A stretch of 12,705 nt of DNA from Ignavibacteriota bacterium (GTDB lineage Bacteria; Bacteroidota; UBA10030; JAHEZR01), in assembly GCA_023251005.1 (NCBI GenBank), contig JAHEZR010000019.1, positions 1 to 12,705 of the forward strand. Direction: 5' to 3'. Shown here piece after piece: positions 1-7,405 of this stretch (the stretch's first letter is position 1; every line of letters starts with the position of its first letter). The notes under the pieces were generated by a model, which did not search any database, had not been told where the DNA came from, and saw nothing but the letters and a program-made list of their open reading frames with translations. The translations under genes were made by a program, and so were the position numbers.

Positions 1-2
1 GT

Positions 3-758
3 TTTACGGGGGTTGGATTGGGCGAGATCGCTCCGAAAGAGCGCATCCTCGACTCGCCATTCCTTTTTGAGAATCATGATGAGGTGGATTATATCTACAA
101 GACTTTTGATACTGAATTCTCACGAGCTTTTGAAGACAACGGCTATGTGCTGCTCGGTTGGGCAGAGGTCGGATTTGTCTACATCTTCAGCCAGAGTCCT
201 ATCTACGGAGCTGACGACGTGAAGAAAACGAAAATGTGGATCTGGGAAGGTGATCCGATCGCGGAGGCGGCGCTGAAAGCGCTTGGTGTTTCACCAATTC
301 CACTTTCAATCACCGACGTTTTAACTTCTCTTCAGACTGGATTAATCAACTGTGTCTATGCGCCGCCACTGGGGGCGATTGCTCTCCAATGGTTTACGAA
401 GCTGAAGTACATGCTTAACGTCCCTCTTGCAGATGCTGCAGGCGCGGTCGTGATCTCGAAGAAAAAGTTTGATGAATTCCCCGCTGATCTGAAGGAAATC
501 CTTTCTCGGAATGGGCGGAAGTACATGGCGAAACTTACAGCACTGAGTAGAGAGGATAATCAGAAAGCCATCGAAACGCTGAAGAAAAACGGCGTACAGA
601 TTATCGCACCACATTCCTCTAAAAGCCTTCAGGAATATTCCGAGATCGGCAAGCAAGCTCGACGGATGCTTGTCGGAAAACTTTATGCGGAAGAATTCCT
701 CACTCGTATCGAGAAGGCCGCCCTCGATTTTCGCACCCACCAGAAGCATTCGAAATGA
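3..758 (+). CDS. dctP: TRAP transporter substrate-binding protein, DctP family (5' partial)
   Basis: This is the C-terminal 251 residues of a periplasmic DctP-type receptor that captures a solute and hands it to the DctQM membrane complex. The frame is open to the window edge, so the signal peptide and first lobe are missing; the TTG at 18 is internal and not a credible start. Family features seen are the segment KMWIWEGDP (visible residues 77-85), ITDVLTSLQTGLI (103-115, equivalent to the usual 'EVYTALQTGVVDG'), YAPPLGA (119-125), and the C-terminal helices after FPADLKEIL. In most DctP proteins the strand at 77-80 reads K-[IL]-R and the Arg binds the ligand carboxylate; here that position is Trp79 (codon 237-239), so the ligand is probably atypical. 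The stop overlaps the dctQ start (ATGA). The family assignment is firm and the substrate is unknown. Confidence 0.93.
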   Translation, partial: FTGVGLGEIAPKERILDSPFLFENHDEVDYIYKTFDTEFSRAFEDNGYVLLGWAEVGFVYIFSQSPIYGADDVKKTKMWIWEGDPIAEAALKALGVSPIPLSITDVLTSLQTGLINCVYAPPLGAIALQWFTKLKYMLNVPLADAAGAVVISKKKFDEFPADLKEILSRNGRKYMAKLTALSREDNQKAIETLKKNGVQIIAPHSSKSLQEYSEIGKQARRMLVGKLYAEEFLTRIEKAALDFRTHQKHSK

Positions 759-1264
759 AGATCCTTCTGCTTGTCGATCGTGCGATCGCAAGACTCGAGA
801 CGTCGCTTATAGTTCTCCTCCTCGGTTTGATGATTTTCCTCGATTTCGCTCAAGTGATTCTCAGGAATTTCTTCTCCTCAGGCTTCACGTGGGCAGACAC
901 CTTTCTCCGACAGACGGTGCTGTGGGTTGCATTCCTTGGTGCCTCGCTTGCTGTCCAGGAGCGAAAGCACATCAATATCGATGTGTTCACCAGGTTTATG
1001 CCTGAGCGCTGGAAAAAACTGTCCCGGCTTCTCACCGATATCTTCGCCGCGGTGGTTTGTTTTGCATTCCTGAGAGCCTCGATTACTTTTGTGAAAAATG
1101 AGATCGTGCAGGCCACGACCCTATACCTTGATCTTCCCGCCTGGTATTTTCAGGTCATCATTCCATTTGGCTACGGACTCATCTGCTTTCGGTTCCTCAT
1201 TAAGGCCTTGGAAGATCTGCAGAGTTTGAGTCGAGGCTCCGAAGCTCTCCAGATCAAGAAATAA
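755..1264 (+). CDS. dctQ: TRAP transporter small permease, DctQ family
   Basis: This 169-residue inner-membrane protein is the small subunit of the TRAP permease, which joins DctM in ion-gradient-driven solute uptake. Four hydrophobic helices are visible at about residues 14-36, 50-68, 89-112 and 126-150, the expected topology and length. Family signatures seen are QVILRNFF after helix 1 and the W-x-D-x-x-x-R region followed by WVAFLGASLAVQERKHINID (57-76), which matches the conserved G-A-x-x-A-x-x-x-x-x-H-I-x-[VI]-D motif. The start ATG at 755 overlaps the dctP stop and has no clear Shine-Dalgarno sequence, so translational coupling is likely. The stop shares one base with the dctM start (TAATG). 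Confidence 0.95.
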   Translation: MKILLLVDRAIARLETSLIVLLLGLMIFLDFAQVILRNFFSSGFTWADTFLRQTVLWVAFLGASLAVQERKHINIDVFTRFMPERWKKLSRLLTDIFAAVVCFAFLRASITFVKNEIVQATTLYLDLPAWYFQVIIPFGYGLICFRFLIKALEDLQSLSRGSEALQIKK

Positions 1265-2577
1265 TGGTAACACTTCTCATCGGGCTATTCCTCCTTCTGG
1301 TAGCGCTGCTCGGAGCGCCGCTTTTTGTCATCATCGGGGCGGTGACGCTCATTGCTTTTGCATTCGCTCAGACGGATGCGTCGATAGCGATTGTAGAGCT
1401 ATACCGGATCACGAATCAGTCGGTGCTGATTGCGATTCCTCTATTCACATTTGCCGGATATCTCCTTGCCGAGAGCAAAACGCCGGTTCGACTCGTTAAT
1501 CTCTCTCGGGCGCTCTTTGGATGGATGAGGGGCGGATTGGCGATCGTTGTACTTGTGTCCTGCGCTATCTTCACAGCTTTTACAGGTGCTTCGGGAGTTA
1601 CAATTGTCGCTCTGGGAGGACTTCTCTATCCCGTGCTGTTGCGAGAAAAGTACCCGGAGAATTTTTCGCTCGGCCTCGTGACGACATCCGGCAGCCTGGG
1701 CTTGCTCTTTCCACCCAGCTTGCCTCTGATCCTTTACGGAATGGTTGCCTCGTTAGTCTCTGTCCAGTCGGGTTCTCGTTCTATTGTCAGCGTCAATCAA
1801 CTATTCGTTGCTGGGATTCTTCCGGGGCTTCTCCTTGTCATCGTCCTCGCCCTCTACAGCGTTCGGAAGGGGTCCACCGCCGGGATGGCTCGGACTCCAT
1901 TCTCATGGTCAAATGTTTCGACATCCGTGGGAGCGGCGGCATGGGAAATACCTCTTCCATTTATCATTATCGGGGGGATCTATGGCGGATTCTTTACCGC
2001 GACGGAAGCTGCGGCGATCACGGCATTCTACGTTTTTGTCGTTGAGGTTCTTATCTACCGAGATCTTTCGCTGACACGAGATGTCCCTCGCGTGATGCGG
2101 GAGAGCATGCTCCTTGTCGGTGCAATCATTGTGATCATCGGAAGTGCTCTCGGATTGACGAACTATCTTATTATCGAAGAGGTTCCTCAGAAACTTTTTG
2201 AGTTCATCCAAGCTTATGTTTCGAGCAAAGCCGTCTTTCTTATCCTTCTCAACATCTTTTTACTTATCGTCGGTATGATGATGGATATTTTCTCCGCGAT
2301 CATCGTTGTTGTTCCCCTCATCATTCCAGTCGCACGAAATTTCGGTGTCGATCCAATTCATCTTGGGATCGTCTTTCTCACAAATCTTGAGATCGGCTAC
2401 CTTACTCCGCCCGTTGGGTTGAACCTTTTCATCTCAAGTTTTCGTTTCGAGAAGTCGATCGCACGCGTGGCCTTGTCGTCTCTCCCATTCATTGCGATTC
2501 TTCTAGTCGCTCTTCTCATTATCACTTACGTGCCAGAGCTGAGCCTGTGGCTCACCCGGGTGTTCAACGTATCCTGA
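1264..2577 (+). CDS. dctM: TRAP transporter large permease, DctM family
   Basis: This 437-residue polytopic inner-membrane protein is the transport subunit of the TRAP system and belongs to the ion transporter superfamily; the length is normal (about 425). Hydrophobic segments fill almost the whole chain, from the start MVTLLIGLFLLLVALLGAPL onward. Family motifs seen are FTGASGVTIVALG (106-118), the first re-entrant hairpin region GLLFPPSLPLI (146-156), GFFTATEAAA (242-251), MMMDIFSAIIVVVP (338-351), and a second hairpin region around LGIVFLTNLEIGYLTPPVG (367-385). The start at ATG 1264 is fixed by the TAATG overlap with dctQ. A 6-bp hairpin (2540-2554) lies just inside the 3' end but has no following T tract, so I see no clear terminator for the TRAP genes. 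Confidence 0.95.
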   Translation: MVTLLIGLFLLLVALLGAPLFVIIGAVTLIAFAFAQTDASIAIVELYRITNQSVLIAIPLFTFAGYLLAESKTPVRLVNLSRALFGWMRGGLAIVVLVSCAIFTAFTGASGVTIVALGGLLYPVLLREKYPENFSLGLVTTSGSLGLLFPPSLPLILYGMVASLVSVQSGSRSIVSVNQLFVAGILPGLLLVIVLALYSVRKGSTAGMARTPFSWSNVSTSVGAAAWEIPLPFIIIGGIYGGFFTATEAAAITAFYVFVVEVLIYRDLSLTRDVPRVMRESMLLVGAIIVIIGSALGLTNYLIIEEVPQKLFEFIQAYVSSKAVFLILLNIFLLIVGMMMDIFSAIIVVVPLIIPVARNFGVDPIHLGIVFLTNLEIGYLTPPVGLNLFISSFRFEKSIARVALSSLPFIAILLVALLIITYVPELSLWLTRVFNVS

Positions 2578-2623
2578 GAGAACTCTGCCTTCTTTTCCGT
2601 TCGTATTTGCATGGCCTTTCTTC

Positions 2624-2652
2624 TTGACTCTTTTTCTTTTTTTCCATATATT
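2624..2652 (+). promoter_or_regulatory. Putative sigma70-like promoter for the yceD-rpmF-plsX-fab unit
   Basis: The -35 candidate TTGACT (2624-2629) and the -10 candidate TATATT (2647-2652) each match the consensus at 5 of 6 bases and are separated by exactly 17 bases. They lie in the gap between dctM and yceD, which gives a predicted start near 2659 and a leader of about 95 nt. The surroundings are T-rich (2631-2666), which raises the chance of a fortuitous match. If the organism is a Bacteroidota relative its primary sigma factor may use a different consensus. Confidence 0.5.
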
Positions 2653-2659
2653 TTTTTGA

Positions 2660-2755
2660 GTTTTTTGAATAAAATCGCCAGTCGGGCGCTGTTACGGAAG
2701 TGTTTGGAAGCAGCTGAACGGCCGTTTCCGTGCAACTCACGCTGGGGGATTTGCC
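2660..2755 (+). other. Structured leader upstream of yceD-rpmF (putative)
   Basis: Between the putative transcription start and the yceD ATG there are two interleaved complementary pairs. GCTGTT (2688-2693) can pair with AGCAGC (2709-2714, one G-U pair), and ACGGAA (2694-2699) pairs perfectly with TTCCGT (2726-2731). Their order is that of a pseudoknot, or of two competing folds. A 10-bp palindrome AACGGCCGTT (2717-2726) overlaps the last arm. A G-rich ribosome-binding candidate (GGGGGA, 2744-2749) sits 6 nt before the ATG. I recognise no known riboswitch, and no open frame of note. The regulatory role is inference. Confidence 0.3.
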
Positions 2756-3256
2756 ATGAAGATCAATGTCTCCAAGCTCTCCGAAGGAATTCACGAGTAT
2801 GGATTGACCGCAGAGCCGGCAGAGATCGGTCTCGGGGAACAATTCCACGAAACTGTCCACGTTGCGGTCATGCTCGATAAAAGCAGTCGACAGATCCACT
2901 TGAGAGCCCGTGTGACGACGACCGGGTGCTTCCTTTGTGATCGATGTATCGAGGAATTCCAAATACAGCTGGGAAATTCATACGACATGTATTACATCGC
3001 GGGAGAATCCGATCGCAGTCTCTACGACGTGGATGAAGTACACGTAGTCCCGCCAGATGTCAACGAGATTGATATCGGAGAGGATGTGAGGCAAATTGTC
3101 ATGCTGGCGGTTCCTCAGAAACTTTTGTGTATGGAATCCTGTGCAGGTCTATGCCCTCGATGTGGTCGGAATCTCAACCGCGAGCGGTGCACCTGTAAGG
3201 TAGAGGAAATCGATCCCCGTTGGGATAAGCTTCGAGGCCTTATCAACTATCAGTGA
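2756..3256 (+). CDS. yceD: YceD/DUF177 family protein, 23S rRNA accumulation / 50S-related
   Basis: This 166-residue protein belongs to the DUF177 (YceD) family, which is almost always encoded directly before rpmF and is linked genetically to 23S rRNA accumulation and 50S assembly. It carries a mid-protein Cys cluster CFLCDRC (Cys58, 61, 64) and the family's C-terminal signature: Cys125, Cys129, GLCPRCG (131-137, Cys133 and 136), NRERCTC (Cys145 and 147), then DPRWDKLRGL (153-162). The nine cysteines probably form metal-binding knuckles. ATG 2756 begins the typical MKINVSKL N-terminus, with GGGGGA 6 nt upstream. It is the first gene of the unit and lies 32 bp before rpmF. The family call is firm; the molecular mechanism is not established from sequence. 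Confidence 0.92.
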   Translation: MKINVSKLSEGIHEYGLTAEPAEIGLGEQFHETVHVAVMLDKSSRQIHLRARVTTTGCFLCDRCIEEFQIQLGNSYDMYYIAGESDRSLYDVDEVHVVPPDVNEIDIGEDVRQIVMLAVPQKLLCMESCAGLCPRCGRNLNRERCTCKVEEIDPRWDKLRGLINYQ

Positions 3257-3288
3257 GACCTCAAAAGAATCAAAGGAAGTGAGAATCT

Positions 3289-3471
3289 ATGCCGAATCCG
3301 AAACGCCGTCATTCAAAGTCACGACGAGACAAACGACGAACCCATTACAAAGCTTCGGTTCCCTCGGTTGGTGAATGCCCGAATTGTCACGAGCCAAAGC
3401 TCCTGCATCGTGCCTGTCCGAATTGTGGATACTATAATGGACGCTCTGTTATAATCCCGAAGGAAGCCTGA
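3289..3471 (+). CDS. rpmF: 50S ribosomal protein L32
   Basis: This 60-residue basic protein matches bacterial L32, a component of the large ribosomal subunit. It has the canonical start [17 protein letters not shown], an Arg/Lys-rich rRNA-binding extension, then a zinc ribbon with CPNC (Cys30 and 33) and CPNCG (Cys43 and 46), so it is the zinc-containing 'C+' form. The Shine-Dalgarno AAAGGAAG (3272-3279) is clear. The gene follows yceD, the usual pairing, and precedes plsX, coupling ribosome and membrane-lipid genes in one transcript. A 7-bp inverted repeat straddles its stop codon. Confidence 0.98.
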   Translation: MPNPKRRHSKSRRDKRRTHYKASVPSVGECPNCHEPKLLHRACPNCGYYNGRSVIIPKEA

Positions 3472-3490
3472 GACGATTACAGCGGCTTCC
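3462..3490 (+). other. Hairpin straddling the rpmF stop codon
   Basis: GGAAGCC (3462-3468) is a perfect inverted repeat of GGCTTCC (3484-3490) with a 15-nt loop that begins with the rpmF TGA. There is no following T tract, so it is not an intrinsic terminator. It sits at the head of the longest gap inside the unit (3472-3573, 102 bp, otherwise featureless), where it could mark a processing or stability boundary between rpmF and plsX. The function is inferred. Confidence 0.35.
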
Positions 3491-3573
3491 CATTCCATGT
3501 ATCCTCGAGTATCTTCGCTCTTATCCCAACCACAGCTATAGAAATCTTCTCAGAAAAAGCCAACAGGTATTCT

Positions 3574-4590
3574 GTGGAGACTCAAACGAAATTGAGAATT
3601 GCCGTGGATGCGATGGGGGGTGATTACGCTCCGCATAATACCATCGCGGGTGCACTCGAGGCGTTGGAGCAGACCCAAAATCGATTTGACGTCATTCTTG
3701 TAGGCCGCGAGGGAGCCATCAGAGAGGAACTCCAGAAGCATCGCGCGAACGGTACGGCCCACACAGTCGTGGAAGCGCCGGAGGTCATTACCTTTGACGA
3801 TTCGCCGACGGCTGCTCTAAAGACGAAGAAGCGATCCTCAATCGTCGTGGGCATCACACTTCACAAAGAGGGAAAGGCCGACGCCTTTGTGAGTGCGGGA
3901 AACACGGGCGCTGTCCTCTCTGCATCGACTCTTATCCTCGGTCGTCTTGAGGGCGTGGGACGCCCGACCATTGGTGCATTCTTCCCTAGCGAGCGGGGAG
4001 TATGCCTCCTCCTTGATGCAGGGGCAAACGTCGACTGTCGGCCGCAGCATCTCTTTGAGTTCGCCATTATGGGTAGCATTTATGTTCGTCAATTTCTCCG
4101 CTACGAAAATCCAACAGTGGGATTGCTCAATGTCGGCGAAGAACCATCGAAGGGCGGCTCCCAGTCTCAAGAAACGTTCCAGCTGCTTTCTCGGAGCAGC
4201 TTAAACTTTATCGGCAATGTTGAAGGCCGCGACATCCTGAAGGGGAAGGCACAGGTTGTTGTCTGCGACGGTTTTGTTGGCAACGTTGTTCTGAAATTTG
4301 GCGAGAGCGTCATCGGCTTGTTGAAAAAGCGGCTCATTGAATATTCGCGCGCGGGGTTTTTTAACAAGATCCGTGCCCGGGTAGCCTATGGTGCACTGAA
4401 GAAGATCATGAAAGATTTTGATTACCAAGAACACGGTGGCGTCCCCGTCCTTGGCGTTCAGGGCGTGTGCATCATCGGTCACGGTCAATCAACGGCAAAG
4501 GCCGTGCGGAACATGATACTGAGGGCTGAAGAGATGATCCTTCAGAATATCAACGGGCAAATTCAGGATGCCCTCCGAGTAACAGTTTAG
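3574..4590 (+). CDS. plsX: Phosphate acyltransferase PlsX
   Basis: PlsX converts acyl-ACP to acyl-phosphate, the donor used by PlsY to make lysophosphatidic acid, and acts at the inner face of the cytoplasmic membrane. The 338 residues match the family length. Motifs seen are [11 protein letters not shown] (10-20), FVSAGNTGA (105-113), [10 protein letters not shown] (146-155), [11 protein letters not shown] (184-194), [11 protein letters not shown] (211-221), [11 protein letters not shown] (231-241) and the C-terminal [10 protein letters not shown]...IGHG (286-304). GTG 3574 is chosen because it gives the usual N-terminus and has AACAGG 6 nt upstream; no in-frame ATG lies close by. The stop codon overlaps the fabH Shine-Dalgarno sequence. 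Confidence 0.97.
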   Translation: METQTKLRIAVDAMGGDYAPHNTIAGALEALEQTQNRFDVILVGREGAIREELQKHRANGTAHTVVEAPEVITFDDSPTAALKTKKRSSIVVGITLHKEGKADAFVSAGNTGAVLSASTLILGRLEGVGRPTIGAFFPSERGVCLLLDAGANVDCRPQHLFEFAIMGSIYVRQFLRYENPTVGLLNVGEEPSKGGSQSQETFQLLSRSSLNFIGNVEGRDILKGKAQVVVCDGFVGNVVLKFGESVIGLLKKRLIEYSRAGFFNKIRARVAYGALKKIMKDFDYQEHGGVPVLGVQGVCIIGHGQSTAKAVRNMILRAEEMILQNINGQIQDALRVTV

Positions 4591-4600
4591 GAGCAACGTC

Positions 4601-5629
4601 ATGGAATTGCCACGGAGAAGACGTGCAACGATCACGGCAGTGGGACATTACGTTCCGGAGAAAGTTCTCTCGAACAAAGACCTGGAACGAATGGTCGACA
4701 CCAGTGATGAGTGGATCCGGACGAGAACGGGAATCGTCGAGCGTCGGATCCTTGAGAATGGTGCAACGTCAGACCTTGCGGTGAAAGCGGCAGAAGATCT
4801 TCTTGCGAATCGTGGCATCGGTGCAGGCGAAATCGACTTGATCATCGTGGGGACTGTGACTCCAGACATGTTTTTCCCGGCCACGGCATGTCTCGTTCAG
4901 GATCGCATTGGTGCGAAAAAAGCCTGGGGCTTTGACCTCTCGGCGGCCTGTTCGGGCTTCGTCTATGCACTTGTCACAGGCGCTCAGTTTGTTGAGAGTG
5001 GTACCTGCAATAAAGTTCTTGTTATCGGTGCGGACAAAATGAGCGCGATCACCGATTACACCGATCGCAACACGTGCATCATCTTTGGTGATGCAGGCGC
5101 CGCGGTTCTTCTCGAGCCAAGCGAGGATCCAGCACTCGGAATTCTTGATCATGCTCTCTATGCCGATGGCTCCGGCGCATGTTATCTTTATCAAAAAGGC
5201 GGTGGAAGCCTGTACCCCCCCACACACGAGACCGTTGACCAGAAAATGCACTACCTTTACCAGGACGGGAAGGCAGTGTTCAAAGTCGCGGTGGTCGGAA
5301 TGGCAGACGCCTCCGTGGACCTCATGAAACGCAACAACCTAACCGGAGCTGACGTTGATTGGCTGGTTCCACATCAAGCGAACAAGAGGATCGTCGATGC
5401 CTGCGGCGAGCGTATGGGGCTCGATCCGTCGAAGGTGATGATGAACATCGATCGTTACGGCAACACAACAGCTGCGACCATTCCGCTCTGTCTTTCGGAA
5501 TGGTGGCAGTGTGGAAAGCTCCGCAAAGGACAGCGACTCATTCTCTCGAGCTTTGGTGCAGGATATACGTGGGGAGCCGTGTATCTCCGCTGGTCATTCA
5601 ATAATCCGAAGAAGTCATTAATCAGTTGA
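4601..5629 (+). CDS. fabH: Beta-ketoacyl-ACP synthase III FabH
   Basis: FabH starts type II fatty acid synthesis by condensing an acyl-CoA primer with malonyl-ACP in the cytoplasm. The 342-residue protein has an intact Cys-His-Asn triad: Cys117 in SAACSGF, His258 in VPHQAN, and Asn288 in RYGNTTAA. Also present are the conserved [12 protein letters not shown] (34-45), [12 protein letters not shown] (85-96), IFGDAGAAV (161-169) and [12 protein letters not shown] (315-326). The Shine-Dalgarno AGGAG (4589-4593), 7 nt before ATG 4601, overlaps the plsX stop, so the two genes are probably translationally coupled. Primer preference (acetyl or branched) cannot be read from the sequence with confidence. 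Confidence 0.98.
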   Translation: MELPRRRRATITAVGHYVPEKVLSNKDLERMVDTSDEWIRTRTGIVERRILENGATSDLAVKAAEDLLANRGIGAGEIDLIIVGTVTPDMFFPATACLVQDRIGAKKAWGFDLSAACSGFVYALVTGAQFVESGTCNKVLVIGADKMSAITDYTDRNTCIIFGDAGAAVLLEPSEDPALGILDHALYADGSGACYLYQKGGGSLYPPTHETVDQKMHYLYQDGKAVFKVAVVGMADASVDLMKRNNLTGADVDWLVPHQANKRIVDACGERMGLDPSKVMMNIDRYGNTTAATIPLCLSEWWQCGKLRKGQRLILSSFGAGYTWGAVYLRWSFNNPKKSLIS

Positions 5630-5653
5630 TGCGGAGAACCTAACCTCTCGCCA

Positions 5654-6574
5654 ATGCAGAAATTTGCTTTTGTTTTCCCAGGTCAGGGGTCGCAATATGT
5701 TGGGATGGGGAAAGACCTCTGGGAACGAAGTAACGCTGGAAGAGAGTTCTTTGAAAGAGCAGATCAGTTGCTGGGGTTTAGTCTCAGCAGAATTTGTTTC
5801 GAGGGTCCTGAAGAGGAGCTCACGCAAACGAAGAACACTCAGCTCGCCCTCTTCGTGCACAGTCTTGTCCTTGCAAATCTTGTGAGAGATGAGAGAGCGG
5901 TTGCTGCAGCGGGGCATTCGCTCGGAGAGTACACGGCTCTTGTCTATGCTGGCGCAATAACCTTCGAGGAAGGGCTTCGACTCGTTCGGCTGAGGGGAGA
6001 ATTGATGCAGAAGGCGTGTGACGAGCAGCCCGGAACGATGGCTGCAATCATCGGGTTGGATCCAAAGGCTGTCGGTGAAGTTTGCTGCAAGGCGTGGACG
6101 TCGGGAATCGTTCAGGCGGCAAACTACAACTCCCCCGGTCAAGTTGTGATTTCTGGTTCTGTATCTGGCGTCCGGAAGGCAATGGAACTCGCGAAGGTGC
6201 GAGGTGCAAGGATGGTGAAGGAGCTTACTGTGGGTGGTGCGTTCCACTCCCCGCTCATGGAAAGTGCAATGGAAGGCTTGAAGAGAGTAATCGAGGAGAC
6301 GGAGATTCGTGAAGCGAGGATTCCCGCGTACATGAATGCTTCGGCAAAACCAGCGAAGAAACCTGAAGAGATTCGCGACGCGCTTGCCCAGCAGCTCACA
6401 AGCGCAGTTAGATGGGAGGAGTCGATACGGAATATGATCGCGGATGGACTGACGAGGTTTGTCGAAGTGGGGGCAGGAAAGGTTCTTCAAGGACTCATCA
6501 AGCGGATTAGTCCCGAGAGTGAAGTCGCCAGTATCGAACGACTCGAAGATTTGGTTGTGATCGACAATCGATGA
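5654..6574 (+). CDS. fabD: Malonyl-CoA:ACP transacylase FabD
   Basis: FabD transfers malonyl groups from CoA to ACP, supplying the extender for FabH and FabF. The 306 residues match the family. The N-terminus FVFPGQGSQ (7-14) supplies the oxyanion Gln11. The nucleophile is Ser89 in GHSLGEY (87-93), Arg114 lies in the substrate-carboxylate region LVRLRGELM (110-118), and the catalytic His198 is in GAFHSP. NYNSPGQVVISG (157-168) is also typical. ATG 5654 is fixed by the family N-terminus, although the nearest purine-rich site (GCGGAGA, 5631-5637) is about 16 nt away, an unusually long spacing. Confidence 0.97.
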   Translation: MQKFAFVFPGQGSQYVGMGKDLWERSNAGREFFERADQLLGFSLSRICFEGPEEELTQTKNTQLALFVHSLVLANLVRDERAVAAAGHSLGEYTALVYAGAITFEEGLRLVRLRGELMQKACDEQPGTMAAIIGLDPKAVGEVCCKAWTSGIVQAANYNSPGQVVISGSVSGVRKAMELAKVRGARMVKELTVGGAFHSPLMESAMEGLKRVIEETEIREARIPAYMNASAKPAKKPEEIRDALAQQLTSAVRWEESIRNMIADGLTRFVEVGAGKVLQGLIKRISPESEVASIERLEDLVVIDNR

Positions 6575-6587
6575 AATTGATTGTTGA

Positions 6588-7349
6588 ATGCTCCCTCCCG
6601 GACTGATAGACCTGAATGGAAAGTTTGCCCTCGTTACAGGTGGATCGCGTGGAATCGGGAAAGCAATCGTCACAACATTGGCGAATGCCGGGGCGACGGT
6701 AGCATTTACCTATCGGCAATCTACAGTGGCAGCAGAAGGATTTGTTAAGGAATTGGAAAAGGATGGACGAAAAGTAGCAGCCTACCAGTCAGACGCTTCA
6801 AACTATGAGGATGCTAAAGGAATTGTCGAAAAAGTTCTCGGTGATTTCAGGCGACTGGACATTCTTGTGAACAACGCTGGTATCAACCGAGACAATCTTC
6901 TCCTGCGAATGAGTGAAGAGGATTGGGATTTGGTCATCAACACGAATTTGAAGGGTGTTTTTAATTTCACGAAGGCAGCATGTCGTCAGATGATCAGTCA
7001 GCGCTCAGGGAAGATTATTAATGTTACCTCGATCGTCGCACTCATGGGGAATGCGGGTCAGGCCAATTATGCCGCATCAAAAGCGGGGATGATCGGGTTC
7101 ACGAAATCCATCGCGAAAGAGCTCGCGTCTCGGAACATTCAGGTGAACGCTGTAGCACCCGGCTATATCGATACCGACATGACCCTCAGCCTCAGCGAAG
7201 CGCAAAGGAAAGCGTTGACGGATTTCATACCCCTAAAACGGACGGGGAAGCCTGAGGAGGTTGCGGAGATGGTTGCGTTTCTCGCCTCTTCCGGTTCCGA
7301 TTACATGACCGGACAGGTGATTTGCGTCGATGGCGGAATGACCGCTTAA
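6588..7349 (+). CDS. fabG: 3-oxoacyl-ACP reductase FabG
   Basis: FabG is the NADPH-dependent reductase of the 3-ketoacyl-ACP formed by FabH or FabF. It is a 253-residue classical short-chain dehydrogenase/reductase. The nucleotide-binding motif TGGSRGIG is at 17-24 and NNAG at 95-98. The catalytic tetrad is complete: Asn120, Ser148, Tyr161 and Lys165 (YAASK). PGYIDTDM (191-198) and the C-terminal VICVDGGM (244-251) are family hallmarks. The start is the least certain point. ATG 6588 lies 13 nt behind fabD without a recognisable Shine-Dalgarno sequence, and it adds a short lead (about 7 residues) before the usual 'DLNGKFALVTGG', so initiation at a nearby non-ATG codon is possible. A hairpin straddles the stop. 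Confidence 0.96.
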   Translation: MLPPGLIDLNGKFALVTGGSRGIGKAIVTTLANAGATVAFTYRQSTVAAEGFVKELEKDGRKVAAYQSDASNYEDAKGIVEKVLGDFRRLDILVNNAGINRDNLLLRMSEEDWDLVINTNLKGVFNFTKAACRQMISQRSGKIINVTSIVALMGNAGQANYAASKAGMIGFTKSIAKELASRNIQVNAVAPGYIDTDMTLSLSEAQRKALTDFIPLKRTGKPEEVAEMVAFLASSGSDYMTGQVICVDGGMTA

Positions 7350-7354
7350 CGGTC
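7340..7354 (+). other. Small hairpin straddling the fabG stop codon
   Basis: GACCG (7340-7344), loop CTTAA, and CGGTC (7350-7354) form a perfect 5-bp stem with a 5-nt loop containing the fabG TAA. No T run follows, so it is not a typical terminator. It sits at the boundary between fabG and the strongly translated acpP, where a 3'-end or processing signal would be useful. Chance occurrence is quite possible for a stem of this size. Confidence 0.3.
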
Positions 7355-7405
7355 TTCAAGCAGTGACTTCTAACAGAGGTTTTGGGAATTTCTTCTCACA
7401 TACTC

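Noticed and set aside
18..20. TTG as the start of the DctP gene
   Set aside because: The frame is open upstream to the window edge, no Shine-Dalgarno site precedes it, and the product would lack a signal peptide and half of the receptor fold.
2540..2554. Perfect hairpin TGAGCC-TGT-GGCTCA near the end of dctM, considered as a terminator
   Set aside because: It lies inside the coding region, no T tract follows for tens of bases, and the encoded residues are ordinary for the family C-terminus.
2564..2962. 132-codon - strand frame covering the dctM-yceD gap
   Set aside because: It runs through the low-complexity T/C tract, giving a Lys/Glu-rich run, and overlaps the well-supported yceD start. 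There is no homology-like feature.
3472..3573. 102-bp gap between rpmF and plsX, checked for a small gene, promoter or terminator
   Set aside because: Apart from the hairpin arm at its start I saw no open frame with a ribosome-binding site, no promoter pair with good spacing and no T tract.
5618..6673. 351-codon open frame on the - strand antisense to fabD and the start of fabG
   Set aside because: It covers a fabD with every catalytic motif in place. Its translation has no recognisable domain and looks like a mirror of the codon bias of the + strand gene.
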